Below are positions 1-7,960 of a DNA stretch of 33,655 bases, piece by piece. Every line of letters begins with the position of its first letter. Position 1 is the stretch's first letter. Made by a program: the position numbers and the translations under genes. Location: assembly GCA_024232495.1 (NCBI GenBank), contig JAAEPP010000305.1, forward strand, positions 1 to 33,655. The letters are read 5' to 3'. Below the pieces are notes generated by a model, which was given only the letters and a program-made list of their open reading frames with translations, was not told the origin of the DNA and made no database searches. This DNA comes from Flavobacteriaceae bacterium (GTDB lineage: Bacteria; Bacteroidota; Bacteroidia; Flavobacteriales; Flavobacteriaceae).

Positions 1-345
1 CATGTAGCTTTTAAGGCTAAATAAATGCGTAGAAGAGCAAAAAACGTTCAAATTTGGATCATTTTTTGAAAAAAAAAATTGACAAAAAAACAATGAAAAA
101 AAAAGTACGCGTGCTAAGGGGTCTATCAAAAAATAATGGAGCAATTCAGAGCAATTATCTTATTTATTTTTTTAAAGGCGGGTTTTACTATGTGTAAAAC
201 ATTAGCATTTAAGGCTAATATATATATATTTAATAATATATTTACTACAACTAGATTCATCTCCTACCTATTATATTATATTATATATATATAAGTAAGA
301 GGAAGTGAATCTAGTTGCAATTAAAAAAGATATAAAAATTAAAAT
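1..345. other. Gene-poor intergenic stretch with small hairpins
   Basis: No convincing gene is seen in these 345 bases. Two adjacent short hairpins stand at 182-200 (GTTTTAC / GTAAAAC around a 5-base loop) and 201-219 (ATTAGC / GCTAAT around a 7-base loop). The string TTTAAGGCTAA occurs near 209-219 and, as part of a similar block, near 9-20. An ATG at 93 opens a 34-codon frame to 197, rich in lysine and then aromatic residues, with no recognisable motif. Positions 105-130 and 170-185 are less AT-rich than their surroundings. The right part contains the 81-bp palindromic repeat listed separately. The stretch may hold 3' ends of transcripts or a small RNA, but the sequence does not settle this. 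Confidence 0.4.
242..322. repeat. 81-bp palindromic repeat, copy 1
   Basis: This 81-bp unit is repeated at 19273-19353. Arms CAACTAGATTCA (248-259) and TGAATCTAGTTG (306-317) are perfect inverted repeats. With two imperfect positions (a T/G and a C/A opposition) pairing extends to 248-265 / 300-317. The 33-base centre, 267-299, is pure AT apart from its ends and identical in both copies. The unit starts 24 bases downstream of the stop codon of the minus-strand gene ending at 346. It may be a transcript-end hairpin or a miniature inverted-repeat element. No transposase is encoded nearby. Confidence 0.85.
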
Positions 346-810
346 TTATTTTTTTAAAGTCATTTCTGCTTTTCTTAAAGTAGGGGACATTTCACTCAGT
401 ATTTTTTTCTTGTTTTCGTGCTCAGCTTTAACCATTTCAATTGCTTCGAGTTTTGCTTTTGCTTCTTGAATTTTATCTTTTGATTTTTTATCATTTAATT
501 TTCTTGCTTTTAAGCGATATTCTCTCATATCCGATTTAGCTTTTTTCTTATCTTTCATCATTCGATCTTGTTTGTTTTTATATGATTCAATAGATTTACT
601 TAATTCGTCTCGAAAACTTCTCGCTTTAGAAATAGTCATTTGAAAATTTTTCATTTTTTTTCTATACATTTCCTCGCTGCGTTTTCTTTCTTTAGTCATT
701 TTTCCTTTTTTTTCACCCATTTTTTTCATTTGCATTTCATGAGCTTTAATCATTTTTTTTAATTTTGATTTTAATCTTTGAGCCTCAATATTACGATTAC
801 TGTGTTTCAT
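346..810 (-). CDS. Lysine-rich coiled-coil protein, function unknown
   Basis: 154 residues, extremely rich in lysine, with methionine, arginine and glutamate. Heptad-like spacing over most of its length suggests a long, highly basic helix or coiled coil. There is no membrane segment and no cysteine cluster. The ATG at 810 follows an AT-rich leader. It is the last of three consecutive minus-strand genes (1157, 872, 346), and a palindromic repeat lies just beyond its stop. The charge would suit binding nucleic acid or packing in the virion, but no family is recognised. Confidence 0.75.
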   Translation of the reverse strand: MKHSNRNIEAQRLKSKLKKMIKAHEMQMKKMGEKKGKMTKERKRSEEMYRKKMKNFQMTISKARSFRDELSKSIESYKNKQDRMMKDKKKAKSDMREYRLKARKLNDKKSKDKIQEAKAKLEAIEMVKAEHENKKKILSEMSPTLRKAEMTLKK

Positions 811-871
811 TTTATAAATTATATAATATAAAAATAAGATAAAAAATTTAGATATAAGTAAAAATTATTTT

Positions 872-1117
872 TTAATTAATTCCTCTAGCAGCGTCAGCAC
901 CGCCTTTAATTGTTAATAATAAGGTAACGAAAGAGCCAATGCATGCTAACACCCATGCTAATGTCAGCATATTTTTTCTATTTTCAACTTTTTCTTTTTC
1001 TTTTGGTGCAGCAGAGTTCTTTAAAAGATCATCTTCTTTCTTCATTTCAACGTACATGTACAATGCTAAAATAGCAAAAATATGAAAAGCCAGCAAAGAT
1101 TTAATAAATAATTTCAT
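872..1117 (-). CDS. Small two-pass membrane protein
   Basis: 81 residues. A hydrophobic segment spans about residues 5-23 (could be a signal anchor) and a second about 49-69. A charged linker rich in Lys/Glu separates them. The C-terminus reads GGADAARGIN. It lies between two basic minus-strand proteins with short gaps on either side. No family recognised; probably a viral membrane component. The gene call rests on the clean ATG, two well-formed membrane helices and fit into the gene order. Confidence 0.7.
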   Translation of the reverse strand: MKLFIKSLLAFHIFAILALYMYVEMKKEDDLLKNSAAPKEKEKVENRKNMLTLAWVLACIGSFVTLLLTIKGGADAARGIN

Positions 1118-1156
1118 TCTGTTCTTGAATTATTTTATATTTATTTATGAAGATAT

Positions 1157-1885
1157 TTATTTTGAATTTTCATCCTTTTTATTTTTCATCAGTTCCATTG
1201 CTCGATTGTAAATTTTTACAGCCAGTTTTTGCTCGTCACTGTTTTCATCTTTAACTTCTTTTCTAATTACAATCCATTTAGGAGCGTTTAATTCTTGTTT
1301 TGCAATTTGAACTGATTCAATCCATAAATTAGTTTTTTTCGGTTTATCAGAATTTCTTTTTCTTTTTCTTCGTCTTAAAACTGCATCTTTTTCTTCAGTT
1401 TCATAATCTTCATAAACAACTCTTGTATATTTTTGACCGACTCTATTTAATTTACGATTTGATAAAGTATCTTTATATTCGTATTCTACTTCTTTCCTGA
1501 TACCACTTCCAGGTTTTCGTCTGCTGATTTTTACTCCATCATTAATCATTGATCTTAACAGCTTTTCAACAGCTAAAAGTTTTTTATTATTTAGCTTATT
1601 TTTTTCTTCATCTGTTTCATCAATATTTGCAAGATTTCTGCGATATCTCATTAAGGTAGTGTATTTAGGTGATTTTCTGAGATGACTTCTAAAGCTTTTA
1701 ATATCCATAGAGAGTAACTTTGAACTTGTGATTCCTCTTACATTTGATTTCGATATAGAATCAACATTTTCTAATTGTGGTGTATCAATATTCTCTTCTA
1801 CTTTTATAATATCTTCACTTGACATAGTGTTTATTTGTTTAAATATAGAGGAAGAAAAATTAATTAAGGCTTGTTTTTTTATCAT
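1157..1885 (-). CDS. Basic protein, possibly nucleic-acid binding
   Basis: 242 residues with a strongly basic middle (a run of alternating Arg and Lys near residues 171-177) and a C-terminal block beginning LWIESVQIAKQEL and ending in a YNRAMELM helix. I associate a similar tail (Leu-Trp followed by an amphipathic helix ending near an alanine/lysine helix) with small basic proteins of several large DNA viruses, but cannot name a family. There is no membrane segment. It is transcribed away from the tiny gene at 1907 from a 21-base divergent gap. Confidence 0.65.
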   Translation of the reverse strand: MIKKQALINFSSSIFKQINTMSSEDIIKVEENIDTPQLENVDSISKSNVRGITSSKLLSMDIKSFRSHLRKSPKYTTLMRYRRNLANIDETDEEKNKLNNKKLLAVEKLLRSMINDGVKISRRKPGSGIRKEVEYEYKDTLSNRKLNRVGQKYTRVVYEDYETEEKDAVLRRRKRKRNSDKPKKTNLWIESVQIAKQELNAPKWIVIRKEVKDENSDEQKLAVKIYNRAMELMKNKKDENSK

Positions 1886-1906
1886 TTTAACATATAAATA
1901 AACAAA
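1886..1906. promoter_or_regulatory. 21-base divergent start-to-start gap
   Basis: Only 21 bases separate the start codons of the minus gene (1885) and the plus gene (1907). The gap contains CATATAAATA, resembling the TATATAAAT-like stretch found 15-40 bases before many starts here. The actual promoters probably extend into the opposite coding regions. Confidence 0.4.
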
Positions 1907-2041
1907 ATGTCAAAATTAACAAAATTTCTTGATACACGTTCTTTTACTTATTCTGCGTTTGCATTAATCTTGTTTATAGTATTTACTGCAGGATTTTATA
2001 TTTTATTAACTAAACAATCGAAGGAAATTAAAAATAACTAA
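1907..2041 (+). CDS. 44-residue single-pass membrane protein
   Basis: ATG at 1907, TAA at 2039-2041, giving 44 residues. A short polar head of about 14 residues is followed by a strong hydrophobic helix (about residues 15-34) and the tail TKQSKEIKNN. It fills the space between the divergent gene at 1885 and the gene at 2092, which would otherwise be about 200 bases in a genome with short gaps. Tiny single-helix proteins are typical of membrane-containing large DNA viruses. No family recognised. It could be chance, but the helix and basic tail favour a real gene. Confidence 0.6.
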   Translation: MSKLTKFLDTRSFTYSAFALILFIVFTAGFYILLTKQSKEIKNN

Positions 2042-2091
2042 AAATGATGAAACGTTAAGTTATTTTTATCTATGATTAGAATTAAAATAAG

Positions 2092-2598
2092 ATGAGCAAT
2101 TTAATTTACCCAAGTATTGATAGTTTAAATCCTGTAAAAAATCCTCCATGGGGAAAAAATGTTCCTACTAATATTACTAGAGCTTTTCTTCATAATGATC
2201 CAATGGAAGCTTACGATGAAGGAAATTTGTATCCTCCTAAAACAGAAATTAATGTAAGTCCAAAATATAGCGGAATAAATCGTCAATCAGTAGTATTAAA
2301 CGATGTAAAACTTGCTACAAAAGGTGACGGAACTCCAAGAGATGTTCATGTAAATGGTGCTAAAGTTCCTAGAAGAATGGTTGTTGATGCAATGTTTAGA
2401 AATCAAGATTTTATGCCTCGTACTGATCAATTTCCTTTAATACAAAATCCTCAAATGGTTGATGAAAAAATGAAAAGACAACGATCTCACTTCGGTCCTA
2501 TGAAAAAACAGCCATTGAATCTAGGTTTTGATGTTATCAGAAGTAATATCAACACTGATATTACAATCGCTGAAAGTGGTGGAAGATATGAAGAGTAA
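2092..2598 (+). CDS. Hypothetical soluble protein
   Basis: 168 residues, rich in Pro, Asn and Met, with no membrane segment. The N-terminal half contains loops such as NPPWGKNVP and LYPPKTEIN; the middle has KVPRRMVVDAMFRNQDF; the end is GGRYEE. The composition, low in charge clustering and with many prolines, recalls structural or virion-associated proteins, but that is only an impression. It sits 70 bases ahead of the large membrane protein at 2669 on the same strand. No family recognised. Confidence 0.7.
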   Translation: MSNLIYPSIDSLNPVKNPPWGKNVPTNITRAFLHNDPMEAYDEGNLYPPKTEINVSPKYSGINRQSVVLNDVKLATKGDGTPRDVHVNGAKVPRRMVVDAMFRNQDFMPRTDQFPLIQNPQMVDEKMKRQRSHFGPMKKQPLNLGFDVIRSNINTDITIAESGGRYEE

Positions 2599-2668
2599 AT
2601 TCATTATATAATTAAAAATAAACTATTAAAAATTTTTTTTTATCTTTGATATATAAAAATAAAAAGAA

Positions 2669-5383
2669 ATGCCTTTTCCTTTAATTCCTATTATTGGAGC
2701 TATGGTAGCTGGCGGAGCCGGTGTTGGAACTGGTTTAGCATTAGGATCAGGTGGAGGACAACAAAATATTGTTAATAATACATTTGAAGAAGATATTAAA
2801 CAAGCAGTTGAAACTAGTATGTCAAGTGTTGTGCAATCTCGAGCTGATGCGACATGTCAAAATCGAATTAAATTTACAGATATAAAATGTTGTAAAATTA
2901 ATGTTGATAATCAAACATGTGAGGCTAGTGTAGTAAATGATGTAATAAGTCAAGGCAGCTTTGAGGCTGCAATCAAGCAATCTTTAACTAGTCAATTAAA
3001 ACAAGTAGCTGATGCAGCGAACGACGGTTTTGCATTTAGACAAAATAATACGATAAATTTAACGGCTAAAAGAGTTTTAGATGTATCATCTGTTATAGAA
3101 CAAAGTTTTTTTACTGACTGTTCTAAAAATGCAGTTGGTCAAAACACCATTGAATTACAAAATATTTACTGTGGTGTTAACCCTGATGGTACTTGTCAAG
3201 ATAAAACAGATTCATACTGGGATCAAAATTTCGGACCTCAATCTAGTACTGTCTCAGCAGTCGGAAGTTGTACAGCCGAAGTGGCAGGTACAACTGATGT
3301 TGGCCAATCATTAGCAGTAGCTACCGATCAAATATCAATAGCTAAAAATACTGGTGTTGATTTCTTCTCAATGTTTTTAGCAATGATAGCACCTTTAATG
3401 ATTTTTATATTTTTGCCTGTTGGTTTTAAAATATTAACTAGTAGAAGATGGGGTAAGAAATTACAAGATAACGAACTTAAATACAACGCTTTACCTGAAG
3501 TACAAGCAAAAAAACGAGCAATTACATTAGCTTTTATATTAATTGGGTTTTTATTAGGTCTTTGTATAATTTGGTACCCAGGTTTAGGTGCTTATCTACT
3601 TGCTTTGCCTCCTTATGATAGTAAAGACGTTTTAACAGATAATTATTTGCTTGGGTGCAATCTTGATGGTTCTTTAAGAGATGATCAAAAAGAAGTAAAT
3701 CGTTTTATGTTTTACGATAAAGAATGTACTTTATCACCACCAGAGACAATATGTACAGAAAACGAGAAACAAAGATCTTATAATTCTTGTGGAATTTTTG
3801 CAAAGGATAATATTTGTCAATCTACTCAATTCCTAAATGATAAAAATGCATTTATAGAAATTAGCGAAGCTTGCGATGACTTATTATTTCTTCGTGAAGC
3901 AGGCGTTGAATATTGTAATAGCGACGCAATACAACGTCTTACAATGAGAAATTCATACGTCGGTTGTAAACGTTGTGACACAAGTGATACACCTGATGAA
4001 ATATTCGGTCTTTTCGCTAAAGTTTCTGCAAAATATGCCGATAATACACAGTGTCAAATTACCACTACCGGAACAGGTAATATTAAAGAATATAAATGGA
4101 GTGATTGTACTAACGACCCAAATGGATGTCCTGGTCTTCGAATTACCACTGGTCAACCTTGGACTAATACTGGTGAAACATGTGGTAATGATGGAGGTGA
4201 AGGTTTTAATAGTAAATCTTGTCCTCAAGAAACGGGTTGCTATAGTAGAGATCCTAATAATCAAAAGTTTAAAAATGAATGTTTTATTGAACGTGAAGTC
4301 CCATTATCAGAAGGTGGTCTTTTAGAAGGGTTTTGTTATTCAACTTGTACTCTTGATAACTTTTCAACAAGAGCATATGTTGCTGCAGGTGTTGTATTAA
4401 AAGAAGATCCATTAAATCCTGGTGAATTCAGAGAGGAGCCATACGTATGTGGTCCTGATGAAACCGATTGCATTAATGACAAGGAAAACTATGCAAATCA
4501 ATTTTCAGGTGAATGTTTAAATCCAATTTACATGGAAAGTAAAAGACGTTATAGTAAATTAGCGGCAGCATGTGAAAGAGTAAGTAACATTTATAGTCAA
4601 AAGTTTGGACCTCCTTCTGATTCTCGGGGTTATAAAATTGAAGAAATGTGCGCTGGTTCAATCTTTAAGTATCTTGATTGTGATCAAGGAACAAATGAAT
4701 GTAATTATATAGCTTCAGATTTAGGGGATGAAAATGAAGTAAAGGCGTGTAAAAATGATTTTACTGGGTGTCAAGATCCTAATTTTCTCTCAGACGAACA
4801 AGTTGAAAAAGCAAAAGAAGCTGATTGTAAAAGACAGCTTACTGATATTAAAGATTATGATAAATATAGAAAGATTCTTCCTATTGTAACGTTAGTTGTG
4901 TATGGTCTCTTATTACTTTTAATAATTGGAATAATAGTTTGGGCTTTTACTCGTAAATTACCATCTTTACCTCTTAGTGTCCAACAAATTGATAATAGCC
5001 AAGCCTTTGCAGATGAGTTTTCTCAAAAGTACAGGTTTTTATTTATTTTTGCTGTTTTCTTATCTTTAGCTTCTATCGCTTTTGGTGTTATTGTTTTAAC
5101 TACTTTTAAAGACAGTATGCCACCATGGATTGCTTATGTAGCTTTAATATTAGGAGCAACTTTACTAATGTTTGTTTTTTATAATAAAATTAAAGGTACA
5201 CCAAAAGATCAAGGAATATTAGGAAAACTTCCCTTAGCTAGTGGAAATGATATCAGTTACACCGCACCTGTTTCAAACACTCCTGTTATTCCAAGAAAAG
5301 TAGTAACTGTTAAAAAAGGAACTCCCCCTCCGGCTTACCGGCCGAAATTACCACCTAAACCAGCTCAATACAGAAAAAAATAA
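2669..5383 (+). CDS. Large cysteine-rich membrane protein with L1R/F9L-like N-terminal part
   Basis: 904 residues. After a glycine/alanine-rich hydrophobic start (residues 4-30), residues 35-230 form a helical domain with eight cysteines (63, 74, 75, 84, 151, 168, 176, 201), ending in a membrane helix at 233-256. This layout resembles the L1R/F9L (myristoylated membrane protein) family of poxviruses and irido-like viruses, which act in virion entry or assembly. A second helix lies at about 284-303, then a long loop of about 430 residues with 28 cysteines by hand count, then three helices between about 738 and 842 and a proline-rich tail. It lacks Gly2 (it starts MPFP), so ordinary N-myristoylation is not expected. 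The loop is presumably disulphide-bonded outside the viral membrane. The family assignment is by pattern only. Confidence 0.75.
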   Translation: MPFPLIPIIGAMVAGGAGVGTGLALGSGGGQQNIVNNTFEEDIKQAVETSMSSVVQSRADATCQNRIKFTDIKCCKINVDNQTCEASVVNDVISQGSFEAAIKQSLTSQLKQVADAANDGFAFRQNNTINLTAKRVLDVSSVIEQSFFTDCSKNAVGQNTIELQNIYCGVNPDGTCQDKTDSYWDQNFGPQSSTVSAVGSCTAEVAGTTDVGQSLAVATDQISIAKNTGVDFFSMFLAMIAPLMIFIFLPVGFKILTSRRWGKKLQDNELKYNALPEVQAKKRAITLAFILIGFLLGLCIIWYPGLGAYLLALPPYDSKDVLTDNYLLGCNLDGSLRDDQKEVNRFMFYDKECTLSPPETICTENEKQRSYNSCGIFAKDNICQSTQFLNDKNAFIEISEACDDLLFLREAGVEYCNSDAIQRLTMRNSYVGCKRCDTSDTPDEIFGLFAKVSAKYADNTQCQITTTGTGNIKEYKWSDCTNDPNGCPGLRITTGQPWTNTGETCGNDGGEGFNSKSCPQETGCYSRDPNNQKFKNECFIEREVPLSEGGLLEGFCYSTCTLDNFSTRAYVAAGVVLKEDPLNPGEFREEPYVCGPDETDCINDKENYANQFSGECLNPIYMESKRRYSKLAAACERVSNIYSQKFGPPSDSRGYKIEEMCAGSIFKYLDCDQGTNECNYIASDLGDENEVKACKNDFTGCQDPNFLSDEQVEKAKEADCKRQLTDIKDYDKYRKILPIVTLVVYGLLLLLIIGIIVWAFTRKLPSLPLSVQQIDNSQAFADEFSQKYRFLFIFAVFLSLASIAFGVIVLTTFKDSMPPWIAYVALILGATLLMFVFYNKIKGTPKDQGILGKLPLASGNDISYTAPVSNTPVIPRKVVTVKKGTPPPAYRPKLPPKPAQYRKK

Positions 5384-5427
5384 AGTAGATTTTTTAAAAT
5401 TAAAATTAAAATTATAAATAAATTTAA

Positions 5428-5637
5428 TTAAAGTCTTATTTCTTTAGTTATAATAAAAATTACAAAACCAAATATAAGGGAAGTCATAGCGCTTTTTATA
5501 TTATCATCAGGAAAAAAAATTACATCTTGAAGTAGCCATAAAGATCTCCAAACAGAAATTCCTCCAATACCAATTAATAAAGTTTTAATATAAAATTTCC
5601 AGTTGTATTGCTGTTCTTTTTCAACATACAAAACCAT
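5428..5637 (-). CDS. Small two-pass membrane protein
   Basis: 69 residues. Two hydrophobic segments (about residues 16-36 and 46-64) flank a short loop containing FFPDDN. The N-terminal 13 residues are polar. It converges on the 904-residue protein (45-base gap) and precedes no obvious hairpin. The upstream gap to the next minus gene is 39 bases. No family recognised. Confidence 0.65.
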   Translation of the reverse strand: MVLYVEKEQQYNWKFYIKTLLIGIGGISVWRSLWLLQDVIFFPDDNIKSAMTSLIFGFVIFIITKEIRL

Positions 5638-5676
5638 CTAAAAGTTAATGTTTTCAATAATAGAAACTCTATATTT

Positions 5677-6228
5677 TTATTTTAATTCTTTTCTATTTAT
5701 AATCAAATATAAACTTGTTCCAATACCGAAAATTCCTGAAATTATTAAATAATAAGATGGAAAAAAAGGAAGATAAAGGTTTTCATCAAAATCATTTTCT
5801 ACATTTTTACAATCATTTTTAGAGAAAGTATTTATTTTTTCTCGAATTTCTAGAATTTCATCTGGACAACGGAAAAAATAATCATTTGAATAACCATTTA
5901 ACAAACGATTTGGGTCTGATATATTTGTATTACAAAATGCAGATTTATATTCTTCCCATTCAGCGTCTTTCTCAAATAAATCAATTAAATTTGAACATGA
6001 AGTATTTCCTGAAAAAAATTCCTTGCAAACTGATTCAGTTGTTTTTAATATACAATTATTTTCTTTATTTTCAAAAACTGGATCAGTAAAAAGTACATAA
6101 AGAAATAAAATTACAAAAATTGCCCAAATTGGTACATTTGTTGTAACTTGATATAACAACAGCAAAACAAATCCTAAACTTAAAATTTTAGGAGAAATTG
6201 CAAAAATAAATTGAGAAATCTCTGACAT
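5677..6228 (-). CDS. Three-pass membrane protein with six-cysteine loop
   Basis: 183 residues. Two adjacent membrane helices (about 12-28 and 31-48) are followed by a loop of about 100 residues holding six cysteines, then a third helix (about 156-177) and a basic end, NRKELK. The even number of loop cysteines suggests disulphides and exposure on the virion or vesicle side. It is one of several cysteine-rich membrane proteins in the window. No family recognised. Confidence 0.7.
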   Translation of the reverse strand: MSEISQFIFAISPKILSLGFVLLLLYQVTTNVPIWAIFVILFLYVLFTDPVFENKENNCILKTTESVCKEFFSGNTSCSNLIDLFEKDAEWEEYKSAFCNTNISDPNRLLNGYSNDYFFRCPDEILEIREKINTFSKNDCKNVENDFDENLYLPFFPSYYLIISGIFGIGTSLYLIINRKELK

Positions 6229-6253
6229 TATTTTTTAAATTATAAGAAAGATT

Positions 6254-6910
6254 TTAATTAGATTTTTTAAGTTCTTCAACTTCATTTTTTAATTCATTTA
6301 TAGCTCCAACTAAAAGTCCTATTATTGAGTTATAATCAACACTTTTATGATTACTACCGTTGACTACAGTATTTTCTAATCCAGCTTCTTCTAATTGTTG
6401 TGCTAATAAACCATAAATTTTCCTATTTGAGTTATCACTTATCAATTTATATTCAGCTGGTTTAATCATTCCAATTTTACTTAAAGGATTTTCTATATGA
6501 GAAATATCTTTTTTTCGCATTACATCTGAAGTCGTTAAATATTCAGTAGCATAAACGCTTCCCCCAAAGTGACCATTTCCATCCACACCAAGTCCACCAG
6601 CTGTTAATCTTAAAGCCCCTGTAGCAGTACTACTTGCTTCTTCATTATTTGATAAATTTAAAATTCCTGATTTCGTTTGTTCTACGCTAGTAGTTAATAC
6701 CGCGTTTCCTGCACCTGAGTTATTATCAACGTAAAACTTTGTAGCTGCATCAGTATTATCACTTGGTTCAGCAACATTTCTTATTGTAGCTCGAGTAGAT
6801 TCTGATGTTCCAGACACTGTAATAATATTATTTGCAGTACCTTTTATTTTTGAAGAAACACTTCCCGAACTCTTAAATTTTATTGAGTCTGTTGTCCAAG
6901 CTAAATTCAT
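6254..6910 (-). CDS. Fibre-like protein with S74 self-cleaving chaperone domain
   Basis: 218 residues. Residues 40-62 contain AEPSDNTDAATKFYVD, a module common in phage tail fibres. Residues 92-118 contain a TGALRLTAGGLGVDGNGHFGG block of the same origin. Residues 125-218 match the peptidase S74 / intramolecular chaperone domain: TTSDVMRKKDI, then GLLAQQLEEAGL, then SVDYNSIIGLLVGAINELK ending in a coiled coil. The S74 catalytic dyad is a Ser and a Lys five residues on; here Ser128 and Lys133 fit. In known members the domain trimerises the fibre, then cleaves itself off just before the Ser, which would leave a mature part of about 127 residues. Very short for a fibre, so it may be a tip or small spike. 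Confidence 0.85.
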   Translation of the reverse strand: MNLAWTTDSIKFKSSGSVSSKIKGTANNIITVSGTSESTRATIRNVAEPSDNTDAATKFYVDNNSGAGNAVLTTSVEQTKSGILNLSNNEEASSTATGALRLTAGGLGVDGNGHFGGSVYATEYLTTSDVMRKKDISHIENPLSKIGMIKPAEYKLISDNSNRKIYGLLAQQLEEAGLENTVVNGSNHKSVDYNSIIGLLVGAINELKNEVEELKKSN

Positions 6911-6955
6911 TTTACTTACTTTTCAATTATACAAGAAAAAAGTTAATAGTATTTA

Positions 6956-7882
6956 TTACCAACCAATATCTTTCAATGGCAGAGGATAATCATCATGAGT
7001 AGTTGGTATTTGTCTTTTCATATCTTCTCCTATTATATCCCAGAAATATATTTTAGCATTTCCTGTTTTTTTGGGACCTATTAAAAGTAAATTAAGACAG
7101 AATGGTACTTTTCTTTTGTAACCATCAAATGATATTCCATCTCTTAAAAATACAATAGCATGAAGTCCTCCAGAATTTACCAATTCTTGAAACCATCGAG
7201 TTAACATACCAGACACAGGAACAATTAATACTGTTTTTGAACTATATTTCATACTTTGTTCGAAAGCTCTTAAAGCAAAGGCACCTGAATGTTTAAAAGG
7301 CGGATTAACATAATTCATCTTACCTTTCCATTTGCTTTTCATACAATCATAATCCGGTTTAATTGGGCATGGATCGTGGTCAAATTTAAAAGTCTTATTT
7401 AGTCTATTCAATAATTTTTCTGGAGTTTTTATAACTTGTGTTGTTAAATCAGATCTACCCGCTTGAAAAGCAGCATTTTCATTTCTTCTTTTTCTGTGTT
7501 CATAATTTTTACATTCTTCCATATTTTTCATAATTTCATAATCTTTTGAAGCTTTTATTTTTAGTTTTTCATAATCAAATGGAGAATCTCTTTTTCCTAA
7601 TACTTCAAGCTCTGGTGTACCAGTAAAATTTAAACAAGATTTTTTCAAAATACAACAACACCAAGGAGATTTTTCAAATCTTTGACATGGAACAAGTATT
7701 TTACTAAATGGTAAATTTCTTTTAAAATAAACCGAAAAACTAGGTCTAAAAACAACTAAAGTGTATTCATCTTTTATTTCATCAAAAATCATTTTATCTT
7801 TTCTGACATTTAATTTTAAGCTTTTATTATTATACTTTTTTTGTAAAAGATCTTCGAAAAACTCACGTTTATAAACTGTCAT
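6956..7882 (-). CDS. Dam-like DNA N6-adenine methyltransferase
   Basis: 308 residues. The C-terminal two thirds resembles the phage-type Dam family (DNA N-6-adenine-methyltransferase). Thr153-Pro154 (TPEKLLNRL) is followed by FDHDPCP (167-173), then KMNYVNPPFKHSG with the catalytic NPPF motif at 193-196, then VPVSG and RDGISF blocks. Such enzymes methylate adenine in DNA using S-adenosylmethionine. The N-terminal 110 residues, with five cysteines including a CCC triplet near 75-77, are not part of the usual enzyme and could be a specificity or metal-binding add-on. No restriction enzyme is visible next to it, so it looks like an orphan modification enzyme. Confidence 0.8.
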   Translation of the reverse strand: MTVYKREFFEDLLQKKYNNKSLKLNVRKDKMIFDEIKDEYTLVVFRPSFSVYFKRNLPFSKILVPCQRFEKSPWCCCILKKSCLNFTGTPELEVLGKRDSPFDYEKLKIKASKDYEIMKNMEECKNYEHRKRRNENAAFQAGRSDLTTQVIKTPEKLLNRLNKTFKFDHDPCPIKPDYDCMKSKWKGKMNYVNPPFKHSGAFALRAFEQSMKYSSKTVLIVPVSGMLTRWFQELVNSGGLHAIVFLRDGISFDGYKRKVPFCLNLLLIGPKKTGNAKIYFWDIIGEDMKRQIPTTHDDYPLPLKDIGW

Positions 7883-7960
7883 ATTGGTTCTTTGTAATTT
7901 AAAGACATAAAAACAACCTGTTTTATTTTTTCTAGGTTATTTAACAAACAAATAAATAAA

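Noticed and set aside
1-24. Possible 3' end of a plus-strand gene (frame ending at TAA 22-24)
   Set aside because: Only seven codons fall inside the window; nothing can be said about the rest.
93-197. 34-codon open frame in the left intergenic region
   Set aside because: Short, no motif, no conserved features; recorded only under the intergenic entry.
3953-4325. Open frames on both strands (103 and 116 codons) inside the 904-residue gene
   Set aside because: Both lie wholly within a strongly supported gene, have no motif, and show threonine- or valine-rich shadow composition.
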